Below, piece after piece: positions 30,635-39,522 of a stretch of DNA of 64,000 nucleotides. Source of the DNA: Halanaeroarchaeum sulfurireducens (GTDB lineage: Archaea > Halobacteriota > Halobacteria > Halobacteriales > Halobacteriaceae); the NCBI RefSeq assembly GCF_001011115.1, contig NZ_CP008874.1, forward strand, positions 1,812,440 through 1,876,439, given 5' to 3'. Every line of letters starts with the position of its first letter. Positions within the stretch are counted from its first letter, which is position 1. The notes below the pieces were generated by a model. The model searched no databases, was not told the origin of the DNA, and saw nothing but the letters and a program-made list of their open reading frames with translations. Position numbers and translations under genes: made by a program.

Positions 30635-31597
30635 ATGAGGCGGAGAACGGTGGTCACGATGGGGGGCGCTATCGCCATCGGATCCATCGCGGGGTGTCTC
30701 GGGAGCGATGACGGGGGATCCGAATCGACACCACCGACCGAACCCGGGGATTCGTCCGGGGTTTTTCCCGCGGAACCGGAGGGCGCAGCGGTATCGTTCT
30801 CGGTCGATCCATCGGACGCGGAGATCGTGTATGGAGCGGACTATTCCGTGACGGTCGGCGCGCGATCCGGGGACAAATCCGTGGACGTAGTGACCACAAT
30901 CGTGTACCAGCTGCCCGGCGATTCCAACTGGACCGGAAGTTTCGACGACACCCAGACGGTGTGGCGACTCGACGCTGGGAAATCCCAGACGAAGACCTTC
31001 GAAATCGAGCCACCGACAGTGGGGGACTTCTCGGTTGGACTGCTGAATCTGGTCCAGAAGGATGTCGTCGAGGAGTGGGGGCTAACGGTCCGACAGCCGC
31101 AGGTGGCCCTCGGTGAGACGGTATCGTACTACGATGGACTGGCACTAAACATCGACGCCCGGCTGAGAGATGCCGTGGAAGTTACAGTATTCGACGCGGA
31201 CGGCGAGAGAGGGGACTACGAGGTCAGTCCCAGAGACGGACAATGGGTCGAGGTGGCGGTCGTCACGACGAACACCAATACGAAAACGATCGTCCGACCG
31301 CCGGATGGTTCGGACGTCGGCGTCCTCGCGGGAGGGGGCCCGCTAGATCGGACGCGTTCCGTGCGGAGTGTCTGGGCCGATGTAACCGACTACGAGGTGC
31401 TCGGGGACCACCCAGAGTTCGAGGAGGATGCCGGATTCAGAATCGAGGACAACGACGAGTATTACCATCCGCCCGATGATCTCATCCCGGGCGCGACGGC
31501 CTCTGGGAACGTCTACTTCGAGACCGATGCCAGCATCACGCTCGAGGAGCTCTCCATCAGGGTAAACTACAACGACGTCCGTGCGACGTGGGGATGA
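30635..31597 (+). CDS. Tat-type lipoprotein of unknown function
   Basis: The 320 residues open RRRTVVTMGGAIAIGSIAGC: twin arginines and a lipobox with Cys21, typical of haloarchaeal Tat-exported lipoproteins. A Ser/Pro/Gly/Asp linker (22-45) follows, then beta-rich segments (VSFSVDPSDAEIVYGADYSVTV and further strands) suggesting one or two Ig-like domains outside the cell. No catalytic motif is seen. A GTATGATTCATAGCC leader precedes ATG 30635; there is no strong ribosome-binding site. The 284-bp gap before it holds nothing I recognise. Confidence 0.75.
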   Translation: MRRRTVVTMGGAIAIGSIAGCLGSDDGGSESTPPTEPGDSSGVFPAEPEGAAVSFSVDPSDAEIVYGADYSVTVGARSGDKSVDVVTTIVYQLPGDSNWTGSFDDTQTVWRLDAGKSQTKTFEIEPPTVGDFSVGLLNLVQKDVVEEWGLTVRQPQVALGETVSYYDGLALNIDARLRDAVEVTVFDADGERGDYEVSPRDGQWVEVAVVTTNTNTKTIVRPPDGSDVGVLAGGGPLDRTRSVRSVWADVTDYEVLGDHPEFEEDAGFRIEDNDEYYHPPDDLIPGATASGNVYFETDASITLEELSIRVNYNDVRATWG

Positions 31598-31737
31598 CTG
31601 TACGTATCGACGGCGATGACTACCCGGTCGTCAACACGGAAGACCGTCACCGCAATCCGGATCCGGCCATGGAACCCGACACGGGGAGCGTGAAATCCGA
31701 ATCCGGCGCCGACGAACACGGGAAAACCCGATGTTGA
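31594..31737 (+). CDS. Possible 47-residue ORF overlapping the lipoprotein stop
   Basis: An ATG at 31594 overlaps the lipoprotein TGA as ATGA, the arrangement of coupled genes. It reads 47 acidic residues (opening MTVRIDGDDYPVVNTEDRH) to TGA 31735-31737. It is too short and unlike known families for a firm call; it could be a decayed continuation of the lipoprotein gene. Low confidence. Confidence 0.25.
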   Translation: MTVRIDGDDYPVVNTEDRHRNPDPAMEPDTGSVKSESGADEHGKTRC

Positions 31738-32076
31738 TCTGACGCCCCAGGGACCGACAGAGAACGAACCCATCTCCGCGATGGAGATGAACTGCCAGGA
31801 GATCGGCGGCCACCCGGTGCGGGGATCGCGCCCCTGCGGCGGTCCCGAAAAGAACGCTGCTGCGTTCGTGCCCTTTGGAATACGGGCCGTGGGAGTGAGA
31901 AAAACCGTTCGCCTCCCGAGGCCCTGGAGTCCCTCGATCCGGCCTCGTGTATCGGGCTGTTTGCCAGTCGGCACTCTCCTCGAATCCGGACGAACACGGG
32001 GCTCAAGGGAGCATTGTGTACACAAAAATGCAATCCTCGTTCGGCGTTGTCGCGTGACAACGACGGACGTGGTGTA
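31738..32076. other. Intergenic stretch, no gene seen
   Basis: No frame here has convincing protein character. A minus-strand frame is open through it but is Arg/Pro-rich with no halophile bias. The last about 40 bp are the 3' flank of the cold-shock gene. Confidence 0.5.
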
Positions 32077-32271
32077 TTAGTTGCGTTCGACGTTCGTCGC
32101 ACGCGGGCCCTTGGGGGCCTGCTCGATGTCGAAATCGATATCTTGTCCTTCTTCGAGGTCAGCGCCGCCAACGTCCTCCATGTGGAAGAAAACGTCCTCG
32201 TCCGCGTCCTCAGTCGTGATGAATCCGTAGCCGCCTGTGTCGTGGAAGAAATCCACAGTACCGTTTGCCAT
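32077..32271 (-). CDS. cspA: Cold-shock domain protein
   Basis: The 64 residues are one cold-shock OB-fold: MANGTVDFFHDTGGYGFIT with RNP1-like GYGFI, RNP2-like VFFHMEDV, and the end GPRATNVERN. It binds single-stranded RNA and DNA and acts as an RNA chaperone. It is acidic as expected for a halophile. Single gene with its own leader; start 32271 is the only one. Confidence 0.95.
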   Translation of the reverse strand: MANGTVDFFHDTGGYGFITTEDADEDVFFHMEDVGGADLEEGQDIDFDIEQAPKGPRATNVERN

Positions 32272-32417
32272 TGCGCTTACACATACCCCCGGACGACGGA
32301 TAACCCTTCCGAGGGTCGTGGTGGCACGACCGAGGCCCGGGCTGCACGAACGTATCTACCCACCCCTCGTCGACCACCGCCACGAGGCTTTATTGTGTCG
32401 GCAGTCGAAGAACTTCC

Positions 32418-32891
32418 ATGGCACTCGACGTAGCGGTTCCGGAGCCCCCGGACCTCTCGAACCGGGGGAAGCCTCGTGATTTCGAGTGGGGCGAGGAGAC
32501 GATCGGGAAGGAGGACTTCTACCGCGAGGATCTCGAGGATCTCCTCGACGAGGGCGCGTGGAAGGAGGGATTCAACGAGTGGGCCGAATACACCGATATG
32601 GACGAATCGACGTTCCGGGTCCTCGACGATCTGGGCCTGTTCCAGACGTTCGACTTCTACTGGGATCCCACCGACGACCGTCTTCGGTACGACGCCCCGT
32701 CGATGCCGGACAACTGGCAGGAGCGTGCCGCGACCGAGTCCTTCGATTCGAGCACGGTCGGAATGATCGAAAGCGAGTTGCAGGATCTCGGCCGGGCGGT
32801 GTACGAGACGCTGGAGGACTACCTCGAACGGGGCGACCTGACGTCCGATTTTACCTGGGAGGACGAAACCTACGGCGATCGCGGGGAATGA
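32418..32891 (+). CDS. Conserved haloarchaeal acidic protein, unknown
   Basis: The 157 residues are acidic and Trp/Tyr-rich: RDFEWGEETIGKEDFYREDLEDLLDEG, then DMDESTFRVLDDLGLFQTFDFYWDP and a helical C-terminus ETLEDYLERGDL. No membrane segment, signal or catalytic motif is seen. I do not recognise a named domain; codon use and composition fit a real gene. It stands alone between cspA and the tRNA-Ile repeat cluster, divergent from cspA. Confidence 0.7.
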   Translation: MALDVAVPEPPDLSNRGKPRDFEWGEETIGKEDFYREDLEDLLDEGAWKEGFNEWAEYTDMDESTFRVLDDLGLFQTFDFYWDPTDDRLRYDAPSMPDNWQERAATESFDSSTVGMIESELQDLGRAVYETLEDYLERGDLTSDFTWEDETYGDRGE

Positions 32892-32957
32892 GTTTCGGGT
32901 CCGTGATTGCGTTCGCGGCACACGTACCCGAAATCGGCGCGGAGGAAAACGACTGCG

Positions 32958-33016
32958 TGGGCCAGTGGATTTGAACCACGGTCGCTCCGCTTCGCTTCAC
33001 TCTCTGATTCAAATCC
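32958..33016. repeat. tRNA-Ile 3'-end copy 'a' with inverted T-arm
   Basis: TGGGCCAGTGGATTTGAACC at 32958-32977 copies the 3' end of the minus-strand tRNA-Ile (33438-33459), lacking two bases. It is followed by CACGGTC (32977-32983), 21 nt, then the inverted T-arm TGATTCAAATCC (33005-33016). The same order and spacing occurs beside tRNA-Leu. Confidence 0.85.
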
Positions 33017-33036
33017 GTGGCGACTTCTCTCAGGAA

Positions 33037-33114
33037 GCGACCGGAGTCGCTCGCCGCTCGGGGAAGAGAAAAACGCCAGTGTGGATTTGAACCGGAGCCA
33101 GACGTTCCGGGTCG
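33037..33114. repeat. Hairpin block and tRNA-Ile 3'-end copy 'b'
   Basis: A 23-nt block with the hairpin AGCGAC-CGGA-GTCGCT (33037-33059) is repeated exactly at 33401-33423. After an A-rich GAGAAAA tract comes GCCAGTGTGGATTTGAACCG (33075-33094), which differs at one base from the tRNA-Ile 3' end. Six bases later GACGTTCCGGGTCG (33101-33114) recurs at 33309-33322. Confidence 0.8.
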
Positions 33115-33279
33115 AAGAGGGTGGATTGGGATCGTGGGGATGTTATCGTAGCGTGCCGCGAGGGAACGAAGTGACCGAGCGGGCCGACGAACCCCCGCAG
33201 GGGGTGAGGACGGTTTTTGGTCCAGATTTTGCCAGCGGAGCGAGCGACAGCGAGCGAAGCGCAGCAAAAGGTGGGTGAG

Positions 33280-33423
33280 TGGGCCAGTGCGGATTTGAAC
33301 CGATGGAAGACGTTCCGGGTCGCTCACTCCGCTCGCTTCCCGGGCTGCGAACTTCCAGGGTTCAAATCCATGTCCCATTTTCTCTGCGGAGCCGCGTCGA
33401 GCGACCGGAGTCGCTCGCCGCTC
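33280..33423. repeat. tRNA-Ile 3'-end copy 'c', inverted T-arm and hairpin block
   Basis: The 23 bases 33280-33302 are identical to the tRNA-Ile 3' end at 33438-33460. An inverted copy GGTTCAAATCC lies at 33359-33369 and continues as a rough copy of the acceptor strand (ATGTCCCA). GACGTTCCGGGTCG (33309-33322) and the 23-nt hairpin block (33401-33423) are shared with the copy b unit. The A-tract after the hairpin reads as a T-run downstream of the tRNA on the minus strand. Confidence 0.85.
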
Positions 33424-33437
33424 ATGGAAAGAGAAAA

Positions 33438-33511
33438 TGGGCCAGTGCGGATTTGAACCGCAAGCTTCCACCTTATCAGAGTGGCGCTCTACCTGATTGA
33501 GCTACTGGCCC
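33438..33511 (-). tRNA. tRNA-Ile(GAU)
   Basis: Read on the minus strand the 74-nt sequence starts GGGCCAGTAGCTCAATCAGG and ends TCAAATCCGCACTGGCCCA. The acceptor GGGCCAG pairs with CTGGCCC, the T-loop is TTCAAAT, and the anticodon loop CTGATAA gives anticodon GAU for isoleucine. CCA is not encoded; the discriminator is A. No intron. Just 3' of it lie several degraded copies of its own 3' end. Confidence 0.93.
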
Positions 33512-33540
33512 GAACGTATCACGTCCTTGCCCGCTGGTTT

Positions 33541-33561
33541 GTTTAAGCGTTTCCTTTCGAC
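33541..33561 (-). promoter_or_regulatory. tRNA-Ile promoter (BRE/TATA)
   Basis: On the minus strand GTCGAAAGG (plus 33553-33561) precedes CTTAAAC (33541-33547), about 30 nt upstream of the tRNA 5' end at 33511. The same GTCGAAAGG is upstream of tRNA-Leu. Confidence 0.6.
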
Positions 33562-33691
33562 ACTCCGCCGCAGCACGGGAGTTTATACCAAAAGAGCAGC
33601 CCACCTCGGGCCATCGCCAGCAGAGTAGCGCGGGTCGTCACGCGAGGTGACGGCACACCGGCCCGCGTCGAAACGTGCCGTCCGTTCGCCA

Positions 33692-34261
33692 TCAGTTCGA
33701 GTCCTCGAATTCGACCTCGTACGCGTCGGAATCGAGATCGATAGTCTCATCGCTACTGTTCGAACCGCCGGGGGACGGTCCCGATCCCGGCCCCTCGCCT
33801 CCTTGACGGGCGGTACCACCCCCCATTCGGTCGTCGTCCCCGCCGGGAAACCCGACGGTGTACACCCTCCCAGTCGCGAACCCGTCGGTTCGCCGTTCGA
33901 GCATCGGTACGATGACGAGTCGCTTGAGGCCCATCCGAATCGGAACGCGCGTCACCGGGAACGCGAGCAGGAATCCCAGCGCGTCCGTGACCAGCCCCGG
34001 CGTCAGCAGGAACGCGCCGGCGGCGATGAGCATGCCGCCGTCGACGACCTCGTTCGTCGGAATCTCGCCACTGGCCGCCGAGCGCTGCATCCGCCGGAGC
34101 GTGTGTCGCCCCTCCGCGCGGACGAAGAGCATCCCGAGAAGGGCGGTCAGGACGACGAGCGCGACCGTCGGAAGGGCGCCGATGTGACTCGCGACGACGA
34201 CCAGCAGGAAGGCGTCCGCGAGCGGCACCATCAGCAGGGCCGCGAAGAGCCACCGAACCAT
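33692..34261 (-). CDS. fxsA: FxsA-family membrane protein
   Basis: The 189 residues have the FxsA layout: an N-terminal membrane helix (RWLFAALLMVPLADAFLLVVVA), a second (TVALVVLTALLGMLFVRAEG), a cytoplasmic connector RHTLRRMQ, and a further hydrophobic pair (GGMLIAAGAFLLTPGLVTDALGFLLAFP). The last about 60 residues are a Gly/Ser/Asp-rich acidic tail ending YEVEFEDSN. FxsA was named for suppressing F-plasmid exclusion of phage T7; its native role is unclear. Start 34261 is divergent from the thioredoxin-domain gene. Confidence 0.85.
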   Translation of the reverse strand: MVRWLFAALLMVPLADAFLLVVVASHIGALPTVALVVLTALLGMLFVRAEGRHTLRRMQRSAASGEIPTNEVVDGGMLIAAGAFLLTPGLVTDALGFLLAFPVTRVPIRMGLKRLVIVPMLERRTDGFATGRVYTVGFPGGDDDRMGGGTARQGGEGPGSGPSPGGSNSSDETIDLDSDAYEVEFEDSN

Positions 34262-34343
34262 CGTCCACTCTTTGCGGTCGGTTGCATATATCCCTTCGGC
34301 TCGGCTCCGATACGCTTTCCAGGGGTGGATGCGAGGGTCCCGT

Positions 34344-35975
34344 ATGGACGACGCCGCGGACGCCATGAAGGTCGAGTGGCGGGAGTGGGGCCAGGCCGCC
34401 TTCGACCGGGCACAGGAGACCGACCAACCGATATTGCTCTCGATCACGGCCAAGTGGTGTGGATGGTGCCAGACCATGGACGCGACGACGTACGCCCGCC
34501 CCCGCATCGCGGCCATCGCCAACCACGATTTCGTACCGATTCGGGTGGACGCCGATCGACACCCCCGGGTACGGGATCGGTACAACGCCGGCGGCTTCCC
34601 GTCGACGGTCGTGTTGACGCCGTCGGGACGGCTCGTCGCCGCGGGTTCGTATCTCGATCCAGAGCAGATGGGCGACCTGCTGGAACGGTCCCTCGAGGAA
34701 TGGCGGTCGACCGGCGAGGAGGCTGGGCAGGTGCCGCCCTCCCTGAAGAACCGTGAACCGCCCTCCGGCTCCCTCACCGAGGACGTGGAACGCTTCATCA
34801 ACGGCCAGGTCGAAGCCCAGTTCGACGAGGAGCACGCCGGCTGGGGCACCGAGGAGAAGTTCCCGATGCCGGACACCATCGAGTTCGCACTGAAACGCCA
34901 GCCCGAGCGTGCAAAAAGGACGCTGGACGCGCTTCGGGCCGCCCTCTTCGACGACCACGACGGTGGGTTCTTCCGCCACGCGGGGGATCCCGACTGGTCC
35001 AACCCCACCCGGGAGAAGCTCCTCGACGTAAACGCCGGACTCCTTCGGGCGTTCGCCAACGGCTATCTGACGACCGGTGACGACACCTACCGACGGACAG
35101 CGTCACGAACCGTCGACTATCTGGTGCAGACGCTCTGGACCGGCGACGGGTTCGGCAACAGCCAGCAGCCCGGCGAGTACTTCGAACGACCGACGGACGA
35201 ACGTTCGACCGCCGAGGCGCCACCGATCGACGAGACGTGCTACGCCGGACCGAACGCGATGGCTGCAGCGGCCCTGACACGGTACGCCGCCTATACGGAC
35301 GACGAAACGGCGCGCCGGTACGCCTCCGAGACGCTGTCGTTCCTCGAGACGTCCCTCCTCGACGGCGGAGTCGTCTCACACTGCGCAACCGGCTGCGAGT
35401 CCGGTATCCTGACCGGCCAGGCAGCGGCCCTCCGGGCCTACGTGACCGCGAGTCAGGTGCTCGACCCGGCCTACGTCGAGACCGCACGAGCAATCGCCGA
35501 CGCGACCATCGAACGGCTCCAGACCGAGGGGGGAGCGTTCCGAGACGGTCCCGAAGCGGGCCCAGGACTACTTGACACGGCGCTGTATCCGATTGACGAC
35601 AACGCCCGGCTGGCGAACGCGCTCGTCGACCTCCACGTCATGACGGACGAGGACAGCTATCACGGAGCGGCCGTCGGGGCAATCGAGGCGTTCGCCGGGG
35701 CCGCCGAGCGGATGGGGCCACAGGTCGCGGGCTACGGAACCGCCGCCGCACGGGTTCTCAGACACCCCCTCGTGATCGCCGTCGGAACCGATCCCGGCGA
35801 GGACCTCCATCGCGCCGCGCTCCGGATGGCGGACCACGAGAAGGTCGTCATCCCCGATTCCTCCGCAATTGAGCCGGGCCACGCCGCACTCCTGACCGCT
35901 GAAGGTGCGATGGGAGATGCCCAGGACCCGCCGTCCCTGGCTGATCTCGTCGCCGAATACGAACTCGCAGAATAG
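34344..35975 (+). CDS. Thioredoxin-domain (DUF255/YyaL-SPATA20-like) protein
   Basis: The 543 residues begin with a thioredoxin-like domain: VEWREWGQAAFDRAQETDQP then AKWCGWCQTM with a CxxC pair (about 34-40). The rest is an alpha/alpha barrel-like region (FFRHAGDPDWSNPTREKLLDVNAGLLRAFA, and later helical repeats) as in the YyaL/SPATA20 family. That family's function is poorly known; the CxxC suggests a redox role. It is shorter than bacterial YyaL (about 680). Start 34344 (MDDAADAMKVEW) is preferred to an upstream frame overlapping the fxsA promoter. Confidence 0.8.
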   Translation: MDDAADAMKVEWREWGQAAFDRAQETDQPILLSITAKWCGWCQTMDATTYARPRIAAIANHDFVPIRVDADRHPRVRDRYNAGGFPSTVVLTPSGRLVAAGSYLDPEQMGDLLERSLEEWRSTGEEAGQVPPSLKNREPPSGSLTEDVERFINGQVEAQFDEEHAGWGTEEKFPMPDTIEFALKRQPERAKRTLDALRAALFDDHDGGFFRHAGDPDWSNPTREKLLDVNAGLLRAFANGYLTTGDDTYRRTASRTVDYLVQTLWTGDGFGNSQQPGEYFERPTDERSTAEAPPIDETCYAGPNAMAAAALTRYAAYTDDETARRYASETLSFLETSLLDGGVVSHCATGCESGILTGQAAALRAYVTASQVLDPAYVETARAIADATIERLQTEGGAFRDGPEAGPGLLDTALYPIDDNARLANALVDLHVMTDEDSYHGAAVGAIEAFAGAAERMGPQVAGYGTAAARVLRHPLVIAVGTDPGEDLHRAALRMADHEKVVIPDSSAIEPGHAALLTAEGAMGDAQDPPSLADLVAEYELAE

Positions 35976-35998
35976 TCACTCCCTCCGGATCGGGACCG

Positions 35999-36931
35999 TC
36001 AGGCCCGATCGAGTTCGTCCCGTAGCTGACCCATCGTGGCGATGCGCTCTGCGTGTGCGTTGTGCTGGTGGATCGACTCGTCGTTGGACTGGCGCATCGT
36101 GACCACGGCATCGTCCGCGAGGTGATCGCACTCCTCGACGACGCGCTCAGCCATCGTCCGAACGCAGTCCTCGACGAATCGGGCGTTGGCGTGTGCCCGG
36201 TAGGTCATCGCGTCCTCGTCCGGTCGCTTCGCCAAATTGTAGATGCGGGCGCTCATGCTGTCACGCGCGATGTCGACCAGATCGCGGATGTCCACGTCCG
36301 GATGCCCGGCCGTCTCCACCGCGAGGGTCGCGTGACCACGCTGGGAGTGTCCAGCCTGCGGGACCTCGCGCAAGAATTCCTCGACGTCCCCCTCCTCGAG
36401 GCCCAGCTCCGTCAGTTTCTCGCTGGCGGTTTCCTCCATCATCCCCTGCGAACAGGGACAGACCGTCATCCCATCCACTCGCGTCCCGACCTCCTCCCGA
36501 GTGGGTTCGCCCTCCGCCGCCGTCGCGGACGCGAGAATGTCGACGGTGCTCTGCGTGGGTCGCTCGCTCGCCGGCGTCACGTCTTTGACCGCGAACTCGG
36601 CCTCCATGGAGACCGTCGCCGTGGAGGTGTAGGCGTGTTTCTCGAGGAGGTGTTCGGCCACCTGGCCCACCATATCCTCGACGCGGTAGATCGGGTCGGA
36701 GACCGCCTCCTCGAGGACCTCGTCGATGGCCTCCATGTTTCGGCTCATGTCGAGACCCTTTCGCTCCCGCGGGAGGTCGACTGTGACGGCGAATTCGGCC
36801 ATCAGCACGTAGGGACGGTCGTCCTCACGAGCGACCTCGACGAGTTTCTCGACGCCCGTGACCCCGACCTGTTCGAGACCGATCCTGACGTCCGGCGCTG
36901 TCGCCTGGACGTCCGGTAGTTGGTGGCTCAT
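35999..36931 (-). CDS. mptA: GTP cyclohydrolase IV MptA (FolE2-type)
   Basis: The 310 residues match archaeal MptA, which opens GTP to 7,8-dihydroneopterin 2',3'-cyclic phosphate for tetrahydrofolate/methanopterin synthesis and, in haloarchaea, for the archaeosine precursor preQ0. The metal-binding Cys is in [14 protein letters not shown], and further conserved parts are [13 protein letters not shown] and [19 protein letters not shown]. Start 36931 ([19 protein letters not shown]) is clear. It fits functionally with RaSEA later in the window, as both serve 7-deazaguanine chemistry. Confidence 0.93.
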   Translation of the reverse strand: MSHQLPDVQATAPDVRIGLEQVGVTGVEKLVEVAREDDRPYVLMAEFAVTVDLPRERKGLDMSRNMEAIDEVLEEAVSDPIYRVEDMVGQVAEHLLEKHAYTSTATVSMEAEFAVKDVTPASERPTQSTVDILASATAAEGEPTREEVGTRVDGMTVCPCSQGMMEETASEKLTELGLEEGDVEEFLREVPQAGHSQRGHATLAVETAGHPDVDIRDLVDIARDSMSARIYNLAKRPDEDAMTYRAHANARFVEDCVRTMAERVVEECDHLADDAVVTMRQSNDESIHQHNAHAERIATMGQLRDELDRA

Positions 36932-36985
36932 TGGCGGTTGTTGGGTCGGTCCGCCGGTAATCCTTTCCTTTGCGGCTACCCGTTC

Positions 36986-37813
36986 TCACTCGAGTTTGTT
37001 CAGCGCCTGGAAGAAATCCGAAACGGGGCCAGCGACCCGGGCGGGTTCCGGGTCCGCCGAAAGCGTCACGCTCGTCGGCGTCTCGAGATAGCGATGGTTC
37101 GATCCGTCCGTGGAGATGACGGCGTTCCCTTGCTCGATTCGGGCGTGGATCTCCTTGTCGGAGGGGACGACGATGGGCGGCATCGATCCGGTTCCCACCA
37201 TGTCCGTGACGACCAGACCGTCGATGTGTGGATGGATGAGCGGCCCGCCCTCGGAGAGGTTGTACGCGGTGCTCCCGGTCGGCGTCGCCACGAGAACGCC
37301 ATCGGCATCGGCGGAGGTATACAGCGACCCGTCCACGCGAACCTCGTACGTGATTCCTTGCCCGTGACCGCGCTGTTCGCCCTGGATCGTCACTTCGTTG
37401 ATCGCGGGCGTGAGCGTCAGGTCCTCGCTCTCGACGGTCGCCGTGACGCGGGGAACCTCCCGGTAGCGAACGGACCCGGATTCCCGATAGCGCTCGACCT
37501 CGCGACGGACGGCCTCGAGCGCATCGTCCGGGGAGACAGCGTTCAAAAAGCCCACTTCGCCGAGATTGACGCCCAGCACCGGTGTCGATCCAGCGCCTCG
37601 TGCGGCGAACAGGAACGTCCCGTCTCCGCCGATGCTGACCACGAGGTCACAGCTGGACAGTTCCTCGACGTCGTGGCCTGGGGTGTCGATCGTTTCCGCT
37701 GTCGCTGCATCGATCCACACACCTTCGCCTTCCGAGACGAGCATATCCCGGAGGTCTGCAGCGAGATATGCTGCTCTTGCGTTCCCCCGCTGGGCGACGA
37801 TCCCGACGCGCAT
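36986..37813 (-). CDS. nadK: NAD kinase
   Basis: The 275 residues phosphorylate NAD to NADP. The GGDG motif is in [16 protein letters not shown] (about 56-71), followed by [12 protein letters not shown] and the substrate loop [18 protein letters not shown]. Start 37813 ([11 protein letters not shown]) is chosen; the sequence CATGCATAC offers no better one upstream. It runs just upstream of mptA on the same strand with a 54-bp gap. Confidence 0.93.
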   Translation of the reverse strand: MRVGIVAQRGNARAAYLAADLRDMLVSEGEGVWIDAATAETIDTPGHDVEELSSCDLVVSIGGDGTFLFAARGAGSTPVLGVNLGEVGFLNAVSPDDALEAVRREVERYRESGSVRYREVPRVTATVESEDLTLTPAINEVTIQGEQRGHGQGITYEVRVDGSLYTSADADGVLVATPTGSTAYNLSEGGPLIHPHIDGLVVTDMVGTGSMPPIVVPSDKEIHARIEQGNAVISTDGSNHRYLETPTSVTLSADPEPARVAGPVSDFFQALNKLE

Positions 37814-37936
37814 GCATACCTGTAGAGACTCCGTACCCTTAAACCGCAAGCCCGCGGGCAAAACTACTTCTGTGCCGCCCCCCGAGGGTGGAATATGACT
37901 CGGTCGGCGACCCGGACACCGCGAGGGAGGGTCTAA

Positions 37937-39142
37937 ATGGCGGGTCCGGAGGACGAGCCGAACGGGGACGAGAACGAGGAAGAGGAAGGGGAAGAAGAGA
38001 GAGGGGAAGACGAAGAGGACTGGTTCGAACGCGCCATCCGAGCGGGAGCGGAGATCGGCGAAGACGAAGCGAACTGGGAAGACGAAGCGGATCGAGAAGT
38101 CCGAACGGGCCGGGAAAACGAGGCAGACCGGGAAGGAAAACGAGAAGGCGAGGGAAAAGAACCGTCCGGAGACGAGGAGCTTCCCCCTTCTGTGCCCCCC
38201 GACTCGGACACGGCCACGGACGAGCGGGGCACCCAGGGGGGCGACTTCGGTTTCGATAGCGGTGACACGGACCAGTCCGAAGAGTCAGGTCTGGACTTCG
38301 AGGAGGCGTTCGACCAGGCACCGTCCGGCGACGAACCGGCCGATTTCGACGTGGATACGGATGCCGAGGGCGAGTCGTTCGGCTTCGACCTGGACCAGGG
38401 GTCCGACGAGGCCACCGAGTTCGAAGAAGAGGATTTCGAGACAGAGATTCCGCGCATCGACCTCGGTGTGCAGGGACTGGACGACATGATCCAGGTCGGC
38501 GTCCCGGAACGGTCGCTGATCGTGGCGATGGGCGGCGCGGGATCGGGGAAGACCACCTTCGCGCTACAATTCCTCCACGAGGCGCTCGCAAACGGCAACC
38601 GGGGCGTGTACATCACCCTCGAGGAGAGCTACGGCCGCGTCATCCAGAGCGCCAGGGAGAAGGGGTGGGAGTTCGGGCGCTACGAGGACGAGGGCCGACT
38701 CGCCGTCGTTGACCTGGACCCAGTCGACATGGCGAACAGTCTCACGAGCATTCGAAACGAGCTTCCACGGTTGATCGAGGCCTTCGACGCGTCGAGGCTG
38801 GTACTTGATTCCGTCTCGCTTTTGGAGATGATGTACGACGATCAGGCGACTCGACGGACGGAGATCTACGATTTCACGCGGGCGCTCAAGGATGCTGGCG
38901 TGACCACCATGCTCACCAGCGAGGCCGATGCCGACAACCCCTTTGCGTCCCGGTATGGCATCATCGAGTACCTCACGGACGCGGTGTTCGTCCTCCGGCA
39001 CGTCCGTCCCGAGGATTTCCAGGAGACGCGTCTGGCGATCGAGATCCAGAAGATCCGCGACGCCAACCACTCCCGTGAGACCAAGCCCTTCGAGATCACG
39101 AACACCGGCCTCTCCGTCTACCGGCAGGCGAATATCTTCTAG
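37937..39142 (+). CDS. KaiC-like RecA-fold ATPase with long acidic N-terminal arm
   Basis: The 401 residues fall in two parts. Residues 1-170 are low-complexity and extremely acidic (runs of Glu/Asp broken by Gly and Phe-Asp repeats such as FGFDSGD and FGFDLDQ). From 171 a single KaiC/RAD55-type domain follows: [15 protein letters not shown], Walker [10 protein letters not shown] (199-207), the Glu pair in ITLEESYGR and the Walker B strand in [11 protein letters not shown]. Such single-domain archaeal proteins serve in signalling, motility or gas-vesicle control; the exact role is unknown. The arm is probably disordered. Start 37937 is the first ATG after a clean leader. Confidence 0.8.
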   Translation: MAGPEDEPNGDENEEEEGEEERGEDEEDWFERAIRAGAEIGEDEANWEDEADREVRTGRENEADREGKREGEGKEPSGDEELPPSVPPDSDTATDERGTQGGDFGFDSGDTDQSEESGLDFEEAFDQAPSGDEPADFDVDTDAEGESFGFDLDQGSDEATEFEEEDFETEIPRIDLGVQGLDDMIQVGVPERSLIVAMGGAGSGKTTFALQFLHEALANGNRGVYITLEESYGRVIQSAREKGWEFGRYEDEGRLAVVDLDPVDMANSLTSIRNELPRLIEAFDASRLVLDSVSLLEMMYDDQATRRTEIYDFTRALKDAGVTTMLTSEADADNPFASRYGIIEYLTDAVFVLRHVRPEDFQETRLAIEIQKIRDANHSRETKPFEITNTGLSVYRQANIF

Positions 39143-39522
39143 GCAGTCCTGGTGGTGCAGGTTCGATCCGGGCGGTCCTGAAAATTCGTTCACGGAACCC
39201 CCGTCCCGTTCCGGTGAGAACCCGTTCGGATCCGGTCGGGTCCGCCCGATCGCCGTTTCCCTCTGAGCGATGTATCTGCTCTGAGCGATGTACCGGTGAC
39301 ATCCCGACTACGTGCGTACACGGGGCCGGCCGAACTCGACGCGTTTCTGCCCGAACGTAACAGGAAACGGCTGTCGGATTCCCTCTCGCGTCAGTTAGAC
39401 CGTCGGAAGTGCTCGATCAGGAACAGGCACCGGGATATGTGGCCGTTACGTCGGTCGTCGACCCGTTCGCCGGACTCCACCGGTTCGACAATTTGAAACC
39501 CTTGACTGGTTTCACCTAGCCT
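39143..39522. other. Intergenic region before trkH
   Basis: No gene is supported. It holds a 14-bp direct repeat CTCTGAGCGATGTA (39261-39274 and 39279-39292) and, 10-28 nt before the trkH start, the inverted repeat GAAACC-N7-GGTTTC (39495-39513), which could be an operator or a weak hairpin. A T-arm-like GGTTCGATCC lies at 39160-39169. Confidence 0.55.

Noticed and set aside
31567-32025. Minus-strand frame of 152 codons between the lipoprotein and cspA
   Set aside because: Basic and proline-rich, unlike halophilic proteins, and overlaps the end of the lipoprotein gene.
32851-33471. Minus-strand open frame of 206 codons across the tRNA-Ile repeats
   Set aside because: It reads the tRNA copies as peptide (SNPHW repeats). 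The repeats are explained by tRNA 3' ends, not by protein selection.
39160-39169. T-arm-like GGTTCGATCC after the KaiC-like gene
   Set aside because: No tRNA fold and no copied tRNA end found in the window; a 10-base match is easily chance.
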